The notes below the pieces were generated by a model, which was not told the DNA's origin, did no database searches, and saw only the letters and a program-made list of their open reading frames with translations. From Candidatus Poribacteria bacterium (GTDB lineage: Bacteria > Poribacteria > WGA-4E > WGA-3G), in the NCBI GenBank assembly GCA_022824265.1, contig JAJEAG010000004.1, forward strand, positions 1-39,196: a stretch of 39,196 bases of DNA. Reading direction: 5' to 3'. Shown here piece by piece: positions 8,901 through 17,835 of the stretch. The position numbers and the translations under genes are program-made. The stretch's first letter is position 1, and every line of letters begins with the position of its first letter.

Positions 8901-9854
8901 ATGGTCATTCATAATATCAAACGAAACCGATTATTACTGATTTTCATTGTATTCTTGACAATTTATTTCGTTCAAGAAATACATTACGCTCATGCAAGAG
9001 GTAAGATGTTTTGGACAGAATCTTCATGGAACTGGCAGACGAATGAAGGCAAAATCAAACGGGCTAACCTAAACGGAACTGGGGTAGAAGATTTAGTTAC
9101 AGGATTGTACAAACCTATAGATATTGAATTAGACCTGCAAAACCACAAGATGTACTGGGTAGACAATACTGCAAAGTTGATACAACGAGCAAACCTTGAT
9201 GGTACAAATGTTGAAGATATCTTGATAGGTAAAAGAATTACCTCTCTTGCCATAGATGTTGAATCGGAAAAACTATATTGGGGAAATGAGATTTTAGAAG
9301 TTATTCAATGTGCAAAACTTGACGGCACTAAAATTGAAAACATTGATATTAACAAAATGTGGATTACTGCTGCGAACATTGAACTGGATATAGATTCTGG
9401 TAAGATTTACTGGACAGATTATTTTGAAGATGTAATCGCCCGGGCAAATCTGGACGGAACTGAAACTGAAAACCTCGTAACCAATGTTGAAGGAGTTAAC
9501 GACTTAGCATTAGACCTAAGCAACCGTAAGATGTACTGGACGGATGTAATACATGGTAAAATTCATCGCGCAAACCTTAACGGTATGCAGATTAAAGACA
9601 TTGTTACAGGACTAAAAAAACCGTTCGGTATTACTTTGGATTTGAACTCTCAAAAGATATATTGGGTAGATTGGGATTGGGACACTGATACATATAAGAT
9701 TCAGCGTGCCGATCTTGATGGTGCCAATGTTCGAGATTTATTCACTGGTTTGAATCGTCCATCAGAAATAGTATTGGACACGGATGGATTTTACGATGTT
9801 ATTCCAGATGCAAACAAGGTAACAACCACGTGGGCAAAAGTGAAGTCCAAGTAA
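8901..9854 (+). CDS. Secreted six-bladed YWTD (LDL-receptor class B-like) propeller, array member 1
   Basis: 317 residues from the ATG at 8901; an earlier in-frame ATG at 8886 lacks any Shine-Dalgarno, while GGGG stands 9 nt before 8901. A signal peptide ends near YAHA/RGK. Six blades are marked by MFWTE, MYWVD, LYWGN, IYWTD, MYWTD and IYWVD, each followed by a 'RANLDGT' type strand, the hallmark of YWTD/LDLR class B propellers, which bind protein or carbohydrate ligands outside the cell. The C terminus is NKVTTTWAKVKSK, a tail shared with all array members and with the LamG protein at 17836. It starts 42 nt after gene 6495 and is probably in the same transcript. Confidence 0.8.
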   Translation: MVIHNIKRNRLLLIFIVFLTIYFVQEIHYAHARGKMFWTESSWNWQTNEGKIKRANLNGTGVEDLVTGLYKPIDIELDLQNHKMYWVDNTAKLIQRANLDGTNVEDILIGKRITSLAIDVESEKLYWGNEILEVIQCAKLDGTKIENIDINKMWITAANIELDIDSGKIYWTDYFEDVIARANLDGTETENLVTNVEGVNDLALDLSNRKMYWTDVIHGKIHRANLNGMQIKDIVTGLKKPFGITLDLNSQKIYWVDWDWDTDTYKIQRADLDGANVRDLFTGLNRPSEIVLDTDGFYDVIPDANKVTTTWAKVKSK

Positions 9855-9879
9855 TGTCAATAAAGAACGATTGTATGAG

Positions 9880-10863
9880 ATGAATATTCAATTGATGACT
9901 TACAAACGGATCGCTATATTCTCTGTGATAGTTTTGTTGACTTCTGTTGTACAGACTATCGGTTTTGCACAGGGAAGTCCAAAGATATATTGGACAGAAT
10001 CTGATAAAATAAAACGGGCTAACTTTGACGGCACTAATGTGGAAAATGTCTTGACGAATGATAAAGGAATAAGGAATATCGCTTTGGATATTCAGAACCA
10101 CAAGATTTACTGGATTGGATGGACACATAACATCAAACGTGCAAACCTTGATGGAACGGATGTTGAAACTATTTACAATCCACAAGCATTAAATCCAGAT
10201 AAAGTTGAACGGATACATTCTCCAATCACCATTGCCTTAGATACAAGTGCAAAACATATATATTGGGGTAATATGTGGGCACCATGGGGTATTACACGGG
10301 CTAACTTTGATGGGTCTAATATAGAAGATTTTACAATATTACCTGTAGATGGCGGTGTCTTTAATATAAGAGTAGATGCTGAAGACATTAAACTTGACGT
10401 GAAGGAAGGTAAGATATATTTCCAAGATTCTCTAAATGATAATATAGCGCGTGTTGACATGGACGGGTCAAATTATGAGATAATACGTGGTGGTATTATA
10501 CATCACAATAGACTTGCACTTGATTTGACAAACAAAAGAATATATTGGTCAACAATTATGCGGGATGAAATACGATCATCTTTCCTTAATGGAAAAAATA
10601 TTGATATTCTCCTTACAAATTTGAACTATCCTACTGAAATAGCTTTGGATATTCACTCACAAAAGATTTACTGGACAGAAAGGAATTTCAAAACAGAGAA
10701 GAGCATGATCCGATGTGCTAATCTTGACGGTTCAAATGTAACTGATATTCTGATTGGATCGAATAATGTCGGAAGTATCGCTTTGGATACAGAAGGTGTT
10801 TACGGTGTAAATCCTGACAAGGATAAAATAACAACCACTTGGGCTAATGTTAAAACCCAGTGA
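9880..10863 (+). CDS. Secreted six-bladed YWTD propeller, array member 2
   Basis: About 327 residues; the ATG at 9880 is preferred over an in-frame TTG at 9871, and a later ATG at 9895 is possible since no clear ribosome site decides. The signal peptide is cut near GFA/QGS. Blade motifs are IYWTE, IYWIG, IYWGN, IYFQD, IYWST and IYWTE; blade 4 has Phe for Trp. The tail is DKITTTWANVKTQ. It lies 25 nt after member 1 and its stop overlaps a possible GTG start of member 3, so translation may be coupled. Confidence 0.8.
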   Translation: MNIQLMTYKRIAIFSVIVLLTSVVQTIGFAQGSPKIYWTESDKIKRANFDGTNVENVLTNDKGIRNIALDIQNHKIYWIGWTHNIKRANLDGTDVETIYNPQALNPDKVERIHSPITIALDTSAKHIYWGNMWAPWGITRANFDGSNIEDFTILPVDGGVFNIRVDAEDIKLDVKEGKIYFQDSLNDNIARVDMDGSNYEIIRGGIIHHNRLALDLTNKRIYWSTIMRDEIRSSFLNGKNIDILLTNLNYPTEIALDIHSQKIYWTERNFKTEKSMIRCANLDGSNVTDILIGSNNVGSIALDTEGVYGVNPDKDKITTTWANVKTQ

Positions 10864-10886
10864 TTCCTAATGGTGTGAGAAAAAGT

Positions 10887-11852
10887 ATGGGTAATCAAGT
10901 TATCACACTCAAACGTATAGCGTTTATTACAGTGACGGTATTATTGATTTCTATTTTTCAAGGATTGTGTTATGGACAAGGAAGAGGAAAGATATATTTT
11001 GCAGGATCCGGGAAGATCAGACGGGCAAATCTAAATGGGACTGCTGTTGAAGATGTCATCACCGATCTGGAATCACCGTTTGATATAAAATTAGACTTAC
11101 ATAACAGTAAATTGTATTGGGTTAACTTCCGTCCACCAAAGATCTATCGTGCTAACTTAGACGGTTCAAATATTGAGTTAATCATTGACGGTGGAAATGA
11201 AAATGAAATGGATAAGGACATGCTAAAGTTTCCATACTCCATTGCCATTGACACTGATGCAAAAAAGATATACTGGGGTAGAAAAGCATTCCCTTGGAAA
11301 ATACGACGTGCAGACTTTGATGGAAATAATATAGAAGATGTTTTATTCAGACCGATGGTTGATGCTGAAAATCTTGTGCTTGATTTAAAAGGTGGTAAGA
11401 TATACTTGACAGATTCTTTTAATGATAACATCACACGCTTAAACCTTGACGGATCTGATTATGAAGAACTTGGTATTTTGCGACCTGCACCAAGTGGACT
11501 TGCACTCGATCTAAACAATCGTAATTTGTATTGGACCGATATCTGGCTTGGTAGAATTGAAAAGTACTCGATTAATGAAAAAAAAGTTGTAACCCTTATT
11601 AAAGAATTGCTCAGACCAGATGATATCGCTTTACATATCCGCTCTGGTAAGATGTACTGGGTTGAAGGGGAAAGAGAAACACATAAAGAAAAAATCAGAA
11701 GCGCAAAACTTGACGGTTCTAATGTAACTGATATACTGACTGGATTTGATCATATAACTGGTATTGCCATAGCCCCTGGTGAACTTTACGATGTATCACC
11801 AGACACAAATAAAATAACAACCACTTGGGCAAATTTGAAAACGGTAGACTAA
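10887..11852 (+). CDS. Secreted six-bladed YWTD propeller, array member 3
   Basis: 321 residues from the ATG at 10887, with a weak GAGA ribosome site 7 nt upstream. An in-frame GTG at 10860 overlaps the previous stop codon (GTGA) and would add nine residues. The signal peptide is cut near CYG/QGR. Blade motifs are IYFAG, LYWVN, IYWGR, IYLTD, LYWTD and MYWVE, so blades 1 and 4 have lost the Trp. The C terminus is NKITTTWANLKTVD. Confidence 0.8.
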   Translation: MGNQVITLKRIAFITVTVLLISIFQGLCYGQGRGKIYFAGSGKIRRANLNGTAVEDVITDLESPFDIKLDLHNSKLYWVNFRPPKIYRANLDGSNIELIIDGGNENEMDKDMLKFPYSIAIDTDAKKIYWGRKAFPWKIRRADFDGNNIEDVLFRPMVDAENLVLDLKGGKIYLTDSFNDNITRLNLDGSDYEELGILRPAPSGLALDLNNRNLYWTDIWLGRIEKYSINEKKVVTLIKELLRPDDIALHIRSGKMYWVEGERETHKEKIRSAKLDGSNVTDILTGFDHITGIAIAPGELYDVSPDTNKITTTWANLKTVD

Positions 11853-11996
11853 ACATAAATCTGTTAAATAATAACTCCTAAAGCACCCACCTGATAAGAT
11901 CCCAACTCTATTTTTACTGAACAAATAGATTGCCTCCTTTCGCATACTGTGGTAATTTGTGCATTACATTGTACACCGAAAGAAGGGGTAAAATGT

Positions 11997-12950
11997 ATGT
12001 ATGCCACGGAATTATGTAAAGTACGGTATGTGTTTATATTAATCACACTACTGTTGACGATTGTTTTCCAAGGTAGAACTGACGCAGTAGGAAAAGGCAA
12101 AATATATTGGTCGGAAGGGAATAAAATCAGGCAAGCGAACCTTGATGGATCGCATGTTAAAGACCTATTAACTGGACTAAGATTCCCGCGGGACATTACC
12201 TTAGACATTAGTAATGGTAAGATGTATTGGATTGGACATTTCCAGACTAAGATAATGCGAGCAAATCTTGATGGTTCCGAAGTTGAAACCATCTATACTA
12301 ATAAGGGAAACAGATTAAGAATTCATTCAATTGAGTGTATTGCAGTAGACAGTAACACAAGCAAGATTTATTGGGCTGGAGCCCCCTTTCTGCATTTTTA
12401 TCGCGCCAACCTTGACGGAACAAATGTTCAAGAATTTGAAACCAATGTAAGAATTGCTATAGCTAAAGATATTGAACTTGATCCGAAAGCACGAAAAATT
12501 TACTGGCTTAACCTATCACCGCGAGTTGTCATCTCACGTACGAATCTAAATGGGACCAACATAAAACATATTATCCACGGAAGGACTCTTTCAGACGGAT
12601 TTGCATTGGATATTCAGGCAGACAAGATTTATTGGTCTGACAAATTCAGAGGAAGAATACAAAATTCCTCTCTCAATTGGGATAATATTGAAGACACCGT
12701 CACTGGATTAAGATTTCCTAAACTAATTGCTTTAGATAAACGTTCACGCAAGATTTATTGGACAGAGAACGAAATGGCAGGACCACATTTCAGAATCGGT
12801 AGAGCAAACCTTGATGGAACAAATGTTACTAATGTACTTACAGGTTTGAATAACGTTACTGGTATCGCTTTACACCTCATTGGTACTTATGATGTTACGT
12901 CTGACGTAAATAAATTGACAACTACATGGGCAAACATAAAAGCACAATAA
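11997..12950 (+). CDS. Secreted six-bladed YWTD propeller, array member 4
   Basis: 317 residues from the ATG at 11997, chosen because AAGAAGGGG stands about 8 nt upstream and the product starts directly with a signal peptide; an in-frame GTG at 11949 would add 16 unlikely residues. Blade motifs are IYWSE, MYWIG, IYWAG, IYWLN, IYWSD and IYWTE. The tail is NKLTTTWANIKAQ. The 144-nt gap before it is the longest inside the array and could hold a separate promoter, though I see no good -35/-10 pair. Confidence 0.8.
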   Translation: MYATELCKVRYVFILITLLLTIVFQGRTDAVGKGKIYWSEGNKIRQANLDGSHVKDLLTGLRFPRDITLDISNGKMYWIGHFQTKIMRANLDGSEVETIYTNKGNRLRIHSIECIAVDSNTSKIYWAGAPFLHFYRANLDGTNVQEFETNVRIAIAKDIELDPKARKIYWLNLSPRVVISRTNLNGTNIKHIIHGRTLSDGFALDIQADKIYWSDKFRGRIQNSSLNWDNIEDTVTGLRFPKLIALDKRSRKIYWTENEMAGPHFRIGRANLDGTNVTNVLTGLNNVTGIALHLIGTYDVTSDVNKLTTTWANIKAQ

Positions 12951-13018
12951 TACTTTCTCTACTTGATGCCAGTACAATAAATTGACATTATTTTTTCTTA
13001 TAAAACGAAGGAGATGAT

Positions 13019-13966
13019 ATGAATATTATGAATCAAACACATAAACTATACATATCGATTGCGATTACTTTTTTATTGAGTCTTTTTGTTCTAAGTTTAA
13101 AAAACGCACAAGGCAAAAGTAAAATATACTGGTCTGAAAACGGAAAAATACGACGTGCTAACCTTAATGGAACTTCGGTTGAAGACATTGCAGTTTTTAA
13201 TACAAAACCGAAAGATATCGCTATTGATTCGCAAAATGGAATAATTTTTTGGATCAGTCCAGAAGGAACAACGATACAACGAGCGAATCTTGATGGTACA
13301 AATATTGACATTGTTGTGTCTAACATTTCATCACCTTGCATAGCAATAGATATTAAGAATAAGAAAATATATTGGTCACCTATAATAAATAAAGGTATTT
13401 ACCATGCAAACTTTGACGGTTCCGAAATCACTGATATTATGAAAAGGAAACCTAAAGAGGATTTCCTTGGAATTAATATTGTAACTAATATGGAGGTGGA
13501 TTCAAATGGAAAAAGGATATATTGGACAGGCTTTTTGAATCAAAATATCAAACGTGTCAAATTTGATGGCACTGAACTTAAAGATATTGAAATGAACGCA
13601 GGAATTAGACCTATTGGGTTAGCATTGGATGTGAATAATGGTCATCTATATCGGTCTACTAATATAGGGATGATTCAACGGTCTTCCTTAAATGGTTGGG
13701 ATGTCAAAACCCTAATCAGTGGACTGGATTATATAACCGACATAAAATTAGACCTGCATTCTCAAAAGATATACTGGTCGAGTAAGAATAAACAGTCGAT
13801 GCAGAGTAAAATTCAACGCGCCAATCTTGACGGCTCAAAAATCAAAGATATTCTAACTGGATTGGAGGATGTCAACTCAATTGCTTTATATATAGAGGAA
13901 CTATATGATGTAACACCAGATACACATAAGTTGACAACTACTTGGGCAAATATAAAAACACAATAA
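13019..13966 (+). CDS. Secreted six-bladed YWTD propeller, array member 5
   Basis: 315 residues. AAGGAG is placed 5-6 nt before the ATG, the strongest ribosome site in the array. The signal peptide is cut near KNAQ/GKS. Blade motifs are IYWSE, IFWIS, IYWSP, IYWTG, LYRST and IYWSS; blade 5 has Arg in place of Trp, so this copy is the most diverged. The tail is HKLTTTWANIKTQ. It is the last gene of the array and is followed after 32 nt by a strong terminator. Confidence 0.8.
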   Translation: MNIMNQTHKLYISIAITFLLSLFVLSLKNAQGKSKIYWSENGKIRRANLNGTSVEDIAVFNTKPKDIAIDSQNGIIFWISPEGTTIQRANLDGTNIDIVVSNISSPCIAIDIKNKKIYWSPIINKGIYHANFDGSEITDIMKRKPKEDFLGINIVTNMEVDSNGKRIYWTGFLNQNIKRVKFDGTELKDIEMNAGIRPIGLALDVNNGHLYRSTNIGMIQRSSLNGWDVKTLISGLDYITDIKLDLHSQKIYWSSKNKQSMQSKIQRANLDGSKIKDILTGLEDVNSIALYIEELYDVTPDTHKLTTTWANIKTQ

Positions 13967-13998
13967 TTGAGACAATCACACGATAGACTTCCCAATTT

Positions 13999-14027
13999 GG
14001 TACGGCAACTTAGCCGTACCATTTTTT
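13999..14027 (+). terminator. Rho-independent terminator closing the YWTD array
   Basis: GGTACGGC (13999-14006) and GCCGTACC (14013-14020) form a perfect 8-bp stem with a 6-nt loop, followed by ATTTTTT. It separates the surface-propeller locus from the oxidoreductase gene. Confidence 0.85.
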
Positions 14028-14094
14028 ATTGCACTTTCATATTTTAGTTGTTATTATGGTTGCAGATAAGAATAGAACATCATCGGAGACTTGT

Positions 14095-15222
14095 ATGAAA
14101 AAATATCGTATTGCAATTATCGGCTTAGGTGGTATGGGTGGACATCATGCACAAGCAGCAAAGTTAGAAACAAACTGTGAACTTGTCACAGGCGCAGAGA
14201 TAAATCCTGATCGAGCAAAAGCATGGGGTGAACGATTCGGAGTCAATGCAATCTATGATGACTATGAAAAGATGCTTGATGAGCAGAAACCGGATATTGT
14301 AATCATACCCACGCAAGCACCTATGCACCACCCGCCTACAATTGCAGCTGCACAACGTGGTATCCACGTCTTCTGTGAAAAACCGATCGCACTCAACCTC
14401 ATTCAAGCTGATGAAATGGTAGAAACCTGTGATCGAAACAGTGTAAAGTTTGCCATTAACCACATCAAACGTGCAAGTCCTTACAATCGCCATGTCCTTT
14501 CACTCATTGAGAAAGGTGAAATCGGTGATGTTATTCTCATGAAAGCAACCGATAAAGGTGGACGTAAAGTAGGCAATTCATTGATGGAAATGGGCACACA
14601 TCTCTACGATTGGTTGCGACTATTTGGTGGAGATGTTGAATGGACACATGCTCACCTTGTGCAATTGGATGGACAGGAATCAACCGTTGATGACATAAAA
14701 CATACACAAGAGGTACACCCAAATGACCGTGATGCTGGACTTGTTCTCGGTGAACGCGGACACGTAGCCTTTCGGTTTAAGAACGGTATTCACGCAGATG
14801 TGCAATTCTTAGCACAACCCCAAACAAATGATAATGCTTACGGAATTGATATAATCGGAACAGAAGGTCGCATCGCAATCCGAGAAAGTGTTGGCACTAC
14901 AATGTTCATCCATAAAAGACAACATAAAACACCAGCGCAAGCATGGGAACAAGTGCATCTTACAGAAGAAGATTTAGATGAAAATGGAAGACAACGGGAT
15001 AAAGGTTCTATTCGTCTTCTATTACAACGTTTAATGCTACGCGATCTCATTATAGCAATAGAAGAAAACCGAGATCCTTTTGCAAGTGGAAGAGATGGTA
15101 AAGATTGTCTTGAAATGATACACGCCACTTGGGAATCACATCGGCAAAAAGGTCGGGTGTATATGCCATTAACGCCACGCGAACACCCGCTTGAAAGATG
15201 GAAGACAGAGGTAAACAATTAA
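14095..15222 (+). CDS. Gfo/Idh/MocA-family NAD(P)-dependent oxidoreductase
   Basis: 375 residues from the ATG at 14095, which has GGAG 6 nt upstream. The N-terminal Rossmann fold shows GLGGMG at residues 10-15, and the family motif EKP is at 95-97, where the Lys takes part in catalysis. The C-terminal alpha/beta domain includes the MEMGTHLYDWLRLFGG stretch typical of sugar dehydrogenases of this group. Members oxidise or reduce sugars, inositols or sugar derivatives in the cytoplasm; the substrate cannot be told from sequence. It has its own transcription unit after the terminator at 13999. With the enolase-superfamily gene and aldehyde dehydrogenase downstream it suggests sugar or sugar-acid catabolism. 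Confidence 0.88.
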   Translation: MKKYRIAIIGLGGMGGHHAQAAKLETNCELVTGAEINPDRAKAWGERFGVNAIYDDYEKMLDEQKPDIVIIPTQAPMHHPPTIAAAQRGIHVFCEKPIALNLIQADEMVETCDRNSVKFAINHIKRASPYNRHVLSLIEKGEIGDVILMKATDKGGRKVGNSLMEMGTHLYDWLRLFGGDVEWTHAHLVQLDGQESTVDDIKHTQEVHPNDRDAGLVLGERGHVAFRFKNGIHADVQFLAQPQTNDNAYGIDIIGTEGRIAIRESVGTTMFIHKRQHKTPAQAWEQVHLTEEDLDENGRQRDKGSIRLLLQRLMLRDLIIAIEENRDPFASGRDGKDCLEMIHATWESHRQKGRVYMPLTPREHPLERWKTEVNN

Positions 15223-15283
15223 ATGTATTCATTAATCAATTTTTAATTTTACTAACATAAATATATATGAGGAAAATATCAAT

Positions 15284-15538
15284 ATGGATACATTGAAGTG
15301 CACAAGGTGTGGTTCTGAAAAAATAATCCCTAACATAAGGATTGTTGATCGTTTTGGAGATTTTGAGGATGATTACTTGGCAATTGAAATCAAACAGAAC
15401 CCTAAGGCATTGATATTCAAGGATACTCACAGAGAGCTAATAAGTGCTGATGTATGTGGGGAATGTGGATATGTCAGTCTTTCTGTTGATAACCCAAAGG
15501 GACTATGGGATGCTTATGTTAAAAAACAAAATTCATAA
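15284..15538 (+). CDS. Small zinc-ribbon protein
   Basis: 84 residues with two CxxC knuckles (Cys6/Cys9 and Cys58/Cys61) about 50 residues apart, as in zinc ribbons, and no signal peptide or membrane segment. GAGGA ribosome site about 10 nt before the ATG. It is followed after 18 nt by an unknown gene (15557), so the two are likely one operon. The function is not recognised; cysteine spacing supports only metal binding. Confidence 0.7.
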   Translation: MDTLKCTRCGSEKIIPNIRIVDRFGDFEDDYLAIEIKQNPKALIFKDTHRELISADVCGECGYVSLSVDNPKGLWDAYVKKQNS

Positions 15539-15556
15539 AGTAATATGGAGTAAAAG

Positions 15557-16171
15557 ATGAAAAAACGAAAGTCTTTTTTTGGTCCTTCTAAGGATGAAAT
15601 TTGGTCTCAGATTGCTACTGACATCGATGGAGAATTTATAGACGGGGGATTTTGGAAAAAAGATGTACTCATTTATAAATATGAAGAATGGCAAATTTTG
15701 CTTGATACATATACAGTTTCAACTGGTACTTCATCACAGATATATACTCGGATGCGAGCACCATTTATAAACAAAGACGGTCTATATTTCAAGATTTCAC
15801 GTGAAGGATTCTTCAGTTCAATCGGTAAATTCTTCGGAATGCAGGATATAATAATAGACGATAAATTTTTTGATGACCAGTTTGTTATCAAAGGCAATAA
15901 CCCTGAAAAGATAAAGTTATTACTTGCAGAACCGAAGATTAAGGAATTATGTCAGAAACAACCACATATACACTTCTCTATCAAAGATGATGAAGGTTGG
16001 TTCGGTACTGAATTTCCTGAAGGTGTTGATGAATTATATTTTATTTGTGGCGGGGTTATCAAAGAAACTGAACGATTAAAGAATCTGTTTGGCTTGTTCT
16101 GTATAACCTTACAAAGATTGGTTCAAATAGACTCCGCCTATGAGAATGATCCGCAAGTTCAGTTGAAATAG
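15557..16171 (+). CDS. Hypothetical protein, co-transcribed with the zinc-ribbon gene
   Basis: 204 residues, no confident family. No signal peptide; basic N terminus (KKRKS). The stretches DTYTVSTG and TRMRAPF, followed by FDDQFVIKGNN and a hydrophobic segment near residues 185-195, recall uncharacterised proteins in which a beta-rich domain is compared with a stored value, but I cannot name a domain. GGAG 6 nt before the ATG. It sits 18 nt after the zinc-ribbon gene, so the pair probably acts together in the cytoplasm. Confidence 0.7.
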   Translation: MKKRKSFFGPSKDEIWSQIATDIDGEFIDGGFWKKDVLIYKYEEWQILLDTYTVSTGTSSQIYTRMRAPFINKDGLYFKISREGFFSSIGKFFGMQDIIIDDKFFDDQFVIKGNNPEKIKLLLAEPKIKELCQKQPHIHFSIKDDEGWFGTEFPEGVDELYFICGGVIKETERLKNLFGLFCITLQRLVQIDSAYENDPQVQLK

Positions 16172-16193
16172 ATATTGCCAAAAGACAAAAAAG

Positions 16194-16222
16194 TTGACAC
16201 ATAGAAATATATATGATAGACT
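16194..16222 (+). promoter_or_regulatory. Candidate sigma-70-type promoter for the GspG-like gene
   Basis: TTGACA (16194-16199), a 17-nt spacer, then TAGACT (16217-16222). This is a consensus -35 with a four-of-six -10 hexamer, about 50 nt before the GTG start at 16276. Confidence 0.4.
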
Positions 16223-16275
16223 TCTAAACGCTATCGGAACATATCTCAAAATGGATAAAACACGGAGTCACATTT

Positions 16276-16728
16276 GTGAAACAGATTGATTCAAACCAAT
16301 CAGGTTTAACCCTGGTACAAATACTAATAGTTGTAGTTATAATAGTGGTCATTGCTGCTGTTTTATTGGCACCACGGTTGCTTGGACAAGCAGGTCGCGC
16401 GCTCCAAACACGTGCTGCTGAAGATATTGAGACACTTGGCATTGCACTTGATCGGTATGCAAAAGACAGTGGGGATTATCCATCTACAGAACAAGGTTTG
16501 AAGGCATTATGGGAAACCCCTGAAGAACCTCCAATACCGATTAATTGGTTAGGTCCATATCTTCAAATCCCTATAACTGAGGACCCTTGGGGAAATCAAT
16601 ATATTTATATTCGTCCAGGTGTTCATGACCCTTATGGTTATGACCTGCTCTCATTCGGGAGTGATGGCGTAGAAGGTGGATCAGGTGAAGCTGAAGATGT
16701 TGTCAGTTGGATTCGTCGTGATGAATAA
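16276..16728 (+). CDS. GspG-like type II secretion major pseudopilin (orphan)
   Basis: 150 residues from a GTG start with GGAG 8 nt upstream. A short N terminus ends in Gly10, followed by LTLVQILIVVVIIVVI, the class III prepilin signal and hydrophobic helix. The globular part matches GspG: DRYAKDSGDYPSTEQGLKAL, then DPWGNQYIYI and DLLSFGSDGVEGG, the calcium-site region. The product is processed by prepilin peptidase and builds the pseudopilus in the periplasm. The conserved Glu at mature position +5 is Gln15 here, and no other type II secretion gene is in the window. It is embedded among metabolic genes. Confidence 0.85.
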   Translation: MKQIDSNQSGLTLVQILIVVVIIVVIAAVLLAPRLLGQAGRALQTRAAEDIETLGIALDRYAKDSGDYPSTEQGLKALWETPEEPPIPINWLGPYLQIPITEDPWGNQYIYIRPGVHDPYGYDLLSFGSDGVEGGSGEAEDVVSWIRRDE

Positions 16729-16803
16729 CATAATCTATGTCAATACACTGTTATACTCAACGATGCCATAAAGCAATTGTTTATTGTGAAGGGAATAATT
16801 AAC

Positions 16804-17808
16804 ATGAAAATAACCGATATAGAAGTAATTAAGGTTCGAGTGCCGTATCACGATGGCATATATGAATTGATGACTCGTCGAAATCTTTATCAGATTGATC
16901 ATGTTTACAAAGTACATACTGATGATGGTATCACCGGAATTGGTGACGGTTCATTTCAATCTGATGAATCAATTCAGCGATTTATAGGCAGAAATCCTTT
17001 TGAGTTTATGAGTGGTTGGGCTCCAACACCTCTTCAGCAGGCTTTTTACGATATTATGGGTAAAGCACTTGGTGTACCAGTGCATCAACTATTAGGAGAA
17101 AAAGTTAACGACAAAGCATCTTTCGGCTACTGGTCGATTGATATGACTCCTGAGGAATGGGCTGCTGAGGCTAAACATGCTTACTCCATCGGATATCGAC
17201 TCCATAAAATCAAAGCACGACCTTGGTTTGAGGTACGTGAGCAAGTTGAAGCTATCACAGAAGTCGTCCCAGATGATTTCCAACTTCGTGTAGATGCTAA
17301 CGACTCATTTGAGACTCCAGAACGTACGCTTGAGGTCGTCCGTCAACTAAAAGATTTCAATATTGAATCATTTGAAACACCGATTCCCCAGTCCGATATA
17401 GCAGGATACCAAGAGATAAAACGACACACAGATATGCCGATTACAATACACTTCGGCAATCCTGATCCAGTGAAAGCTATTCGTGCAAAAATGAACGATT
17501 CTTTTATAATTGCCTATCCTGATTCACGCGCAGCAAATGCTAAACGGGAAGCAATTATCTCTGACGCTGCACATCTACCGGTATGGATTCAGATTGTCGG
17601 TCTTGGTATTACGACGTGTTATGTCATGCATCTCGCTGCAGTAATGAAAAATGCAACAATGCCTGCGATTACTTTAAATGCATTACGCGCTTATGATATT
17701 GTTACCCCTTCGACCATTCCACTCAATGAAGGATACGCCACAATACCTGATAAACCGGGGTTGGGAGTTGAATTGGATGAAAACGCACTTGACAACTGTC
17801 GTGTTTAA
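16804..17808 (+). CDS. Enolase-superfamily (mandelate racemase/muconate lactonizing-like) protein
   Basis: 334 residues from the ATG at 16804; GAAGGGA lies about 9 nt upstream, while an in-frame TTG at 16777 has none. The capping domain is residues 1-105, then the TIM-barrel: KIK at 135-137 is the KxK general base, Asp154 (RVDAND) and Glu181 (FETP) fit the first two magnesium ligands. Where the third acidic ligand is expected the sequence reads MPITIHFGNP, with His206 and no Glu or Asp. Family members abstract a proton alpha to a carboxylate in sugar-acid dehydration, racemisation or cycloisomerisation. Activity here is uncertain because of the missing ligand. Confidence 0.8.
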   Translation: MKITDIEVIKVRVPYHDGIYELMTRRNLYQIDHVYKVHTDDGITGIGDGSFQSDESIQRFIGRNPFEFMSGWAPTPLQQAFYDIMGKALGVPVHQLLGEKVNDKASFGYWSIDMTPEEWAAEAKHAYSIGYRLHKIKARPWFEVREQVEAITEVVPDDFQLRVDANDSFETPERTLEVVRQLKDFNIESFETPIPQSDIAGYQEIKRHTDMPITIHFGNPDPVKAIRAKMNDSFIIAYPDSRAANAKREAIISDAAHLPVWIQIVGLGITTCYVMHLAAVMKNATMPAITLNALRAYDIVTPSTIPLNEGYATIPDKPGLGVELDENALDNCRV

Positions 17809-17835
17809 TTGCATTCTGACATAAAGGGAGGAAAT

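Noticed and set aside
16367-16382. TGGCAC-N5-TTGC match on the + strand
   Set aside because: It lies inside the GspG-like coding region in the conserved APRLLGQ stretch, with no gene starting shortly after; most likely chance.
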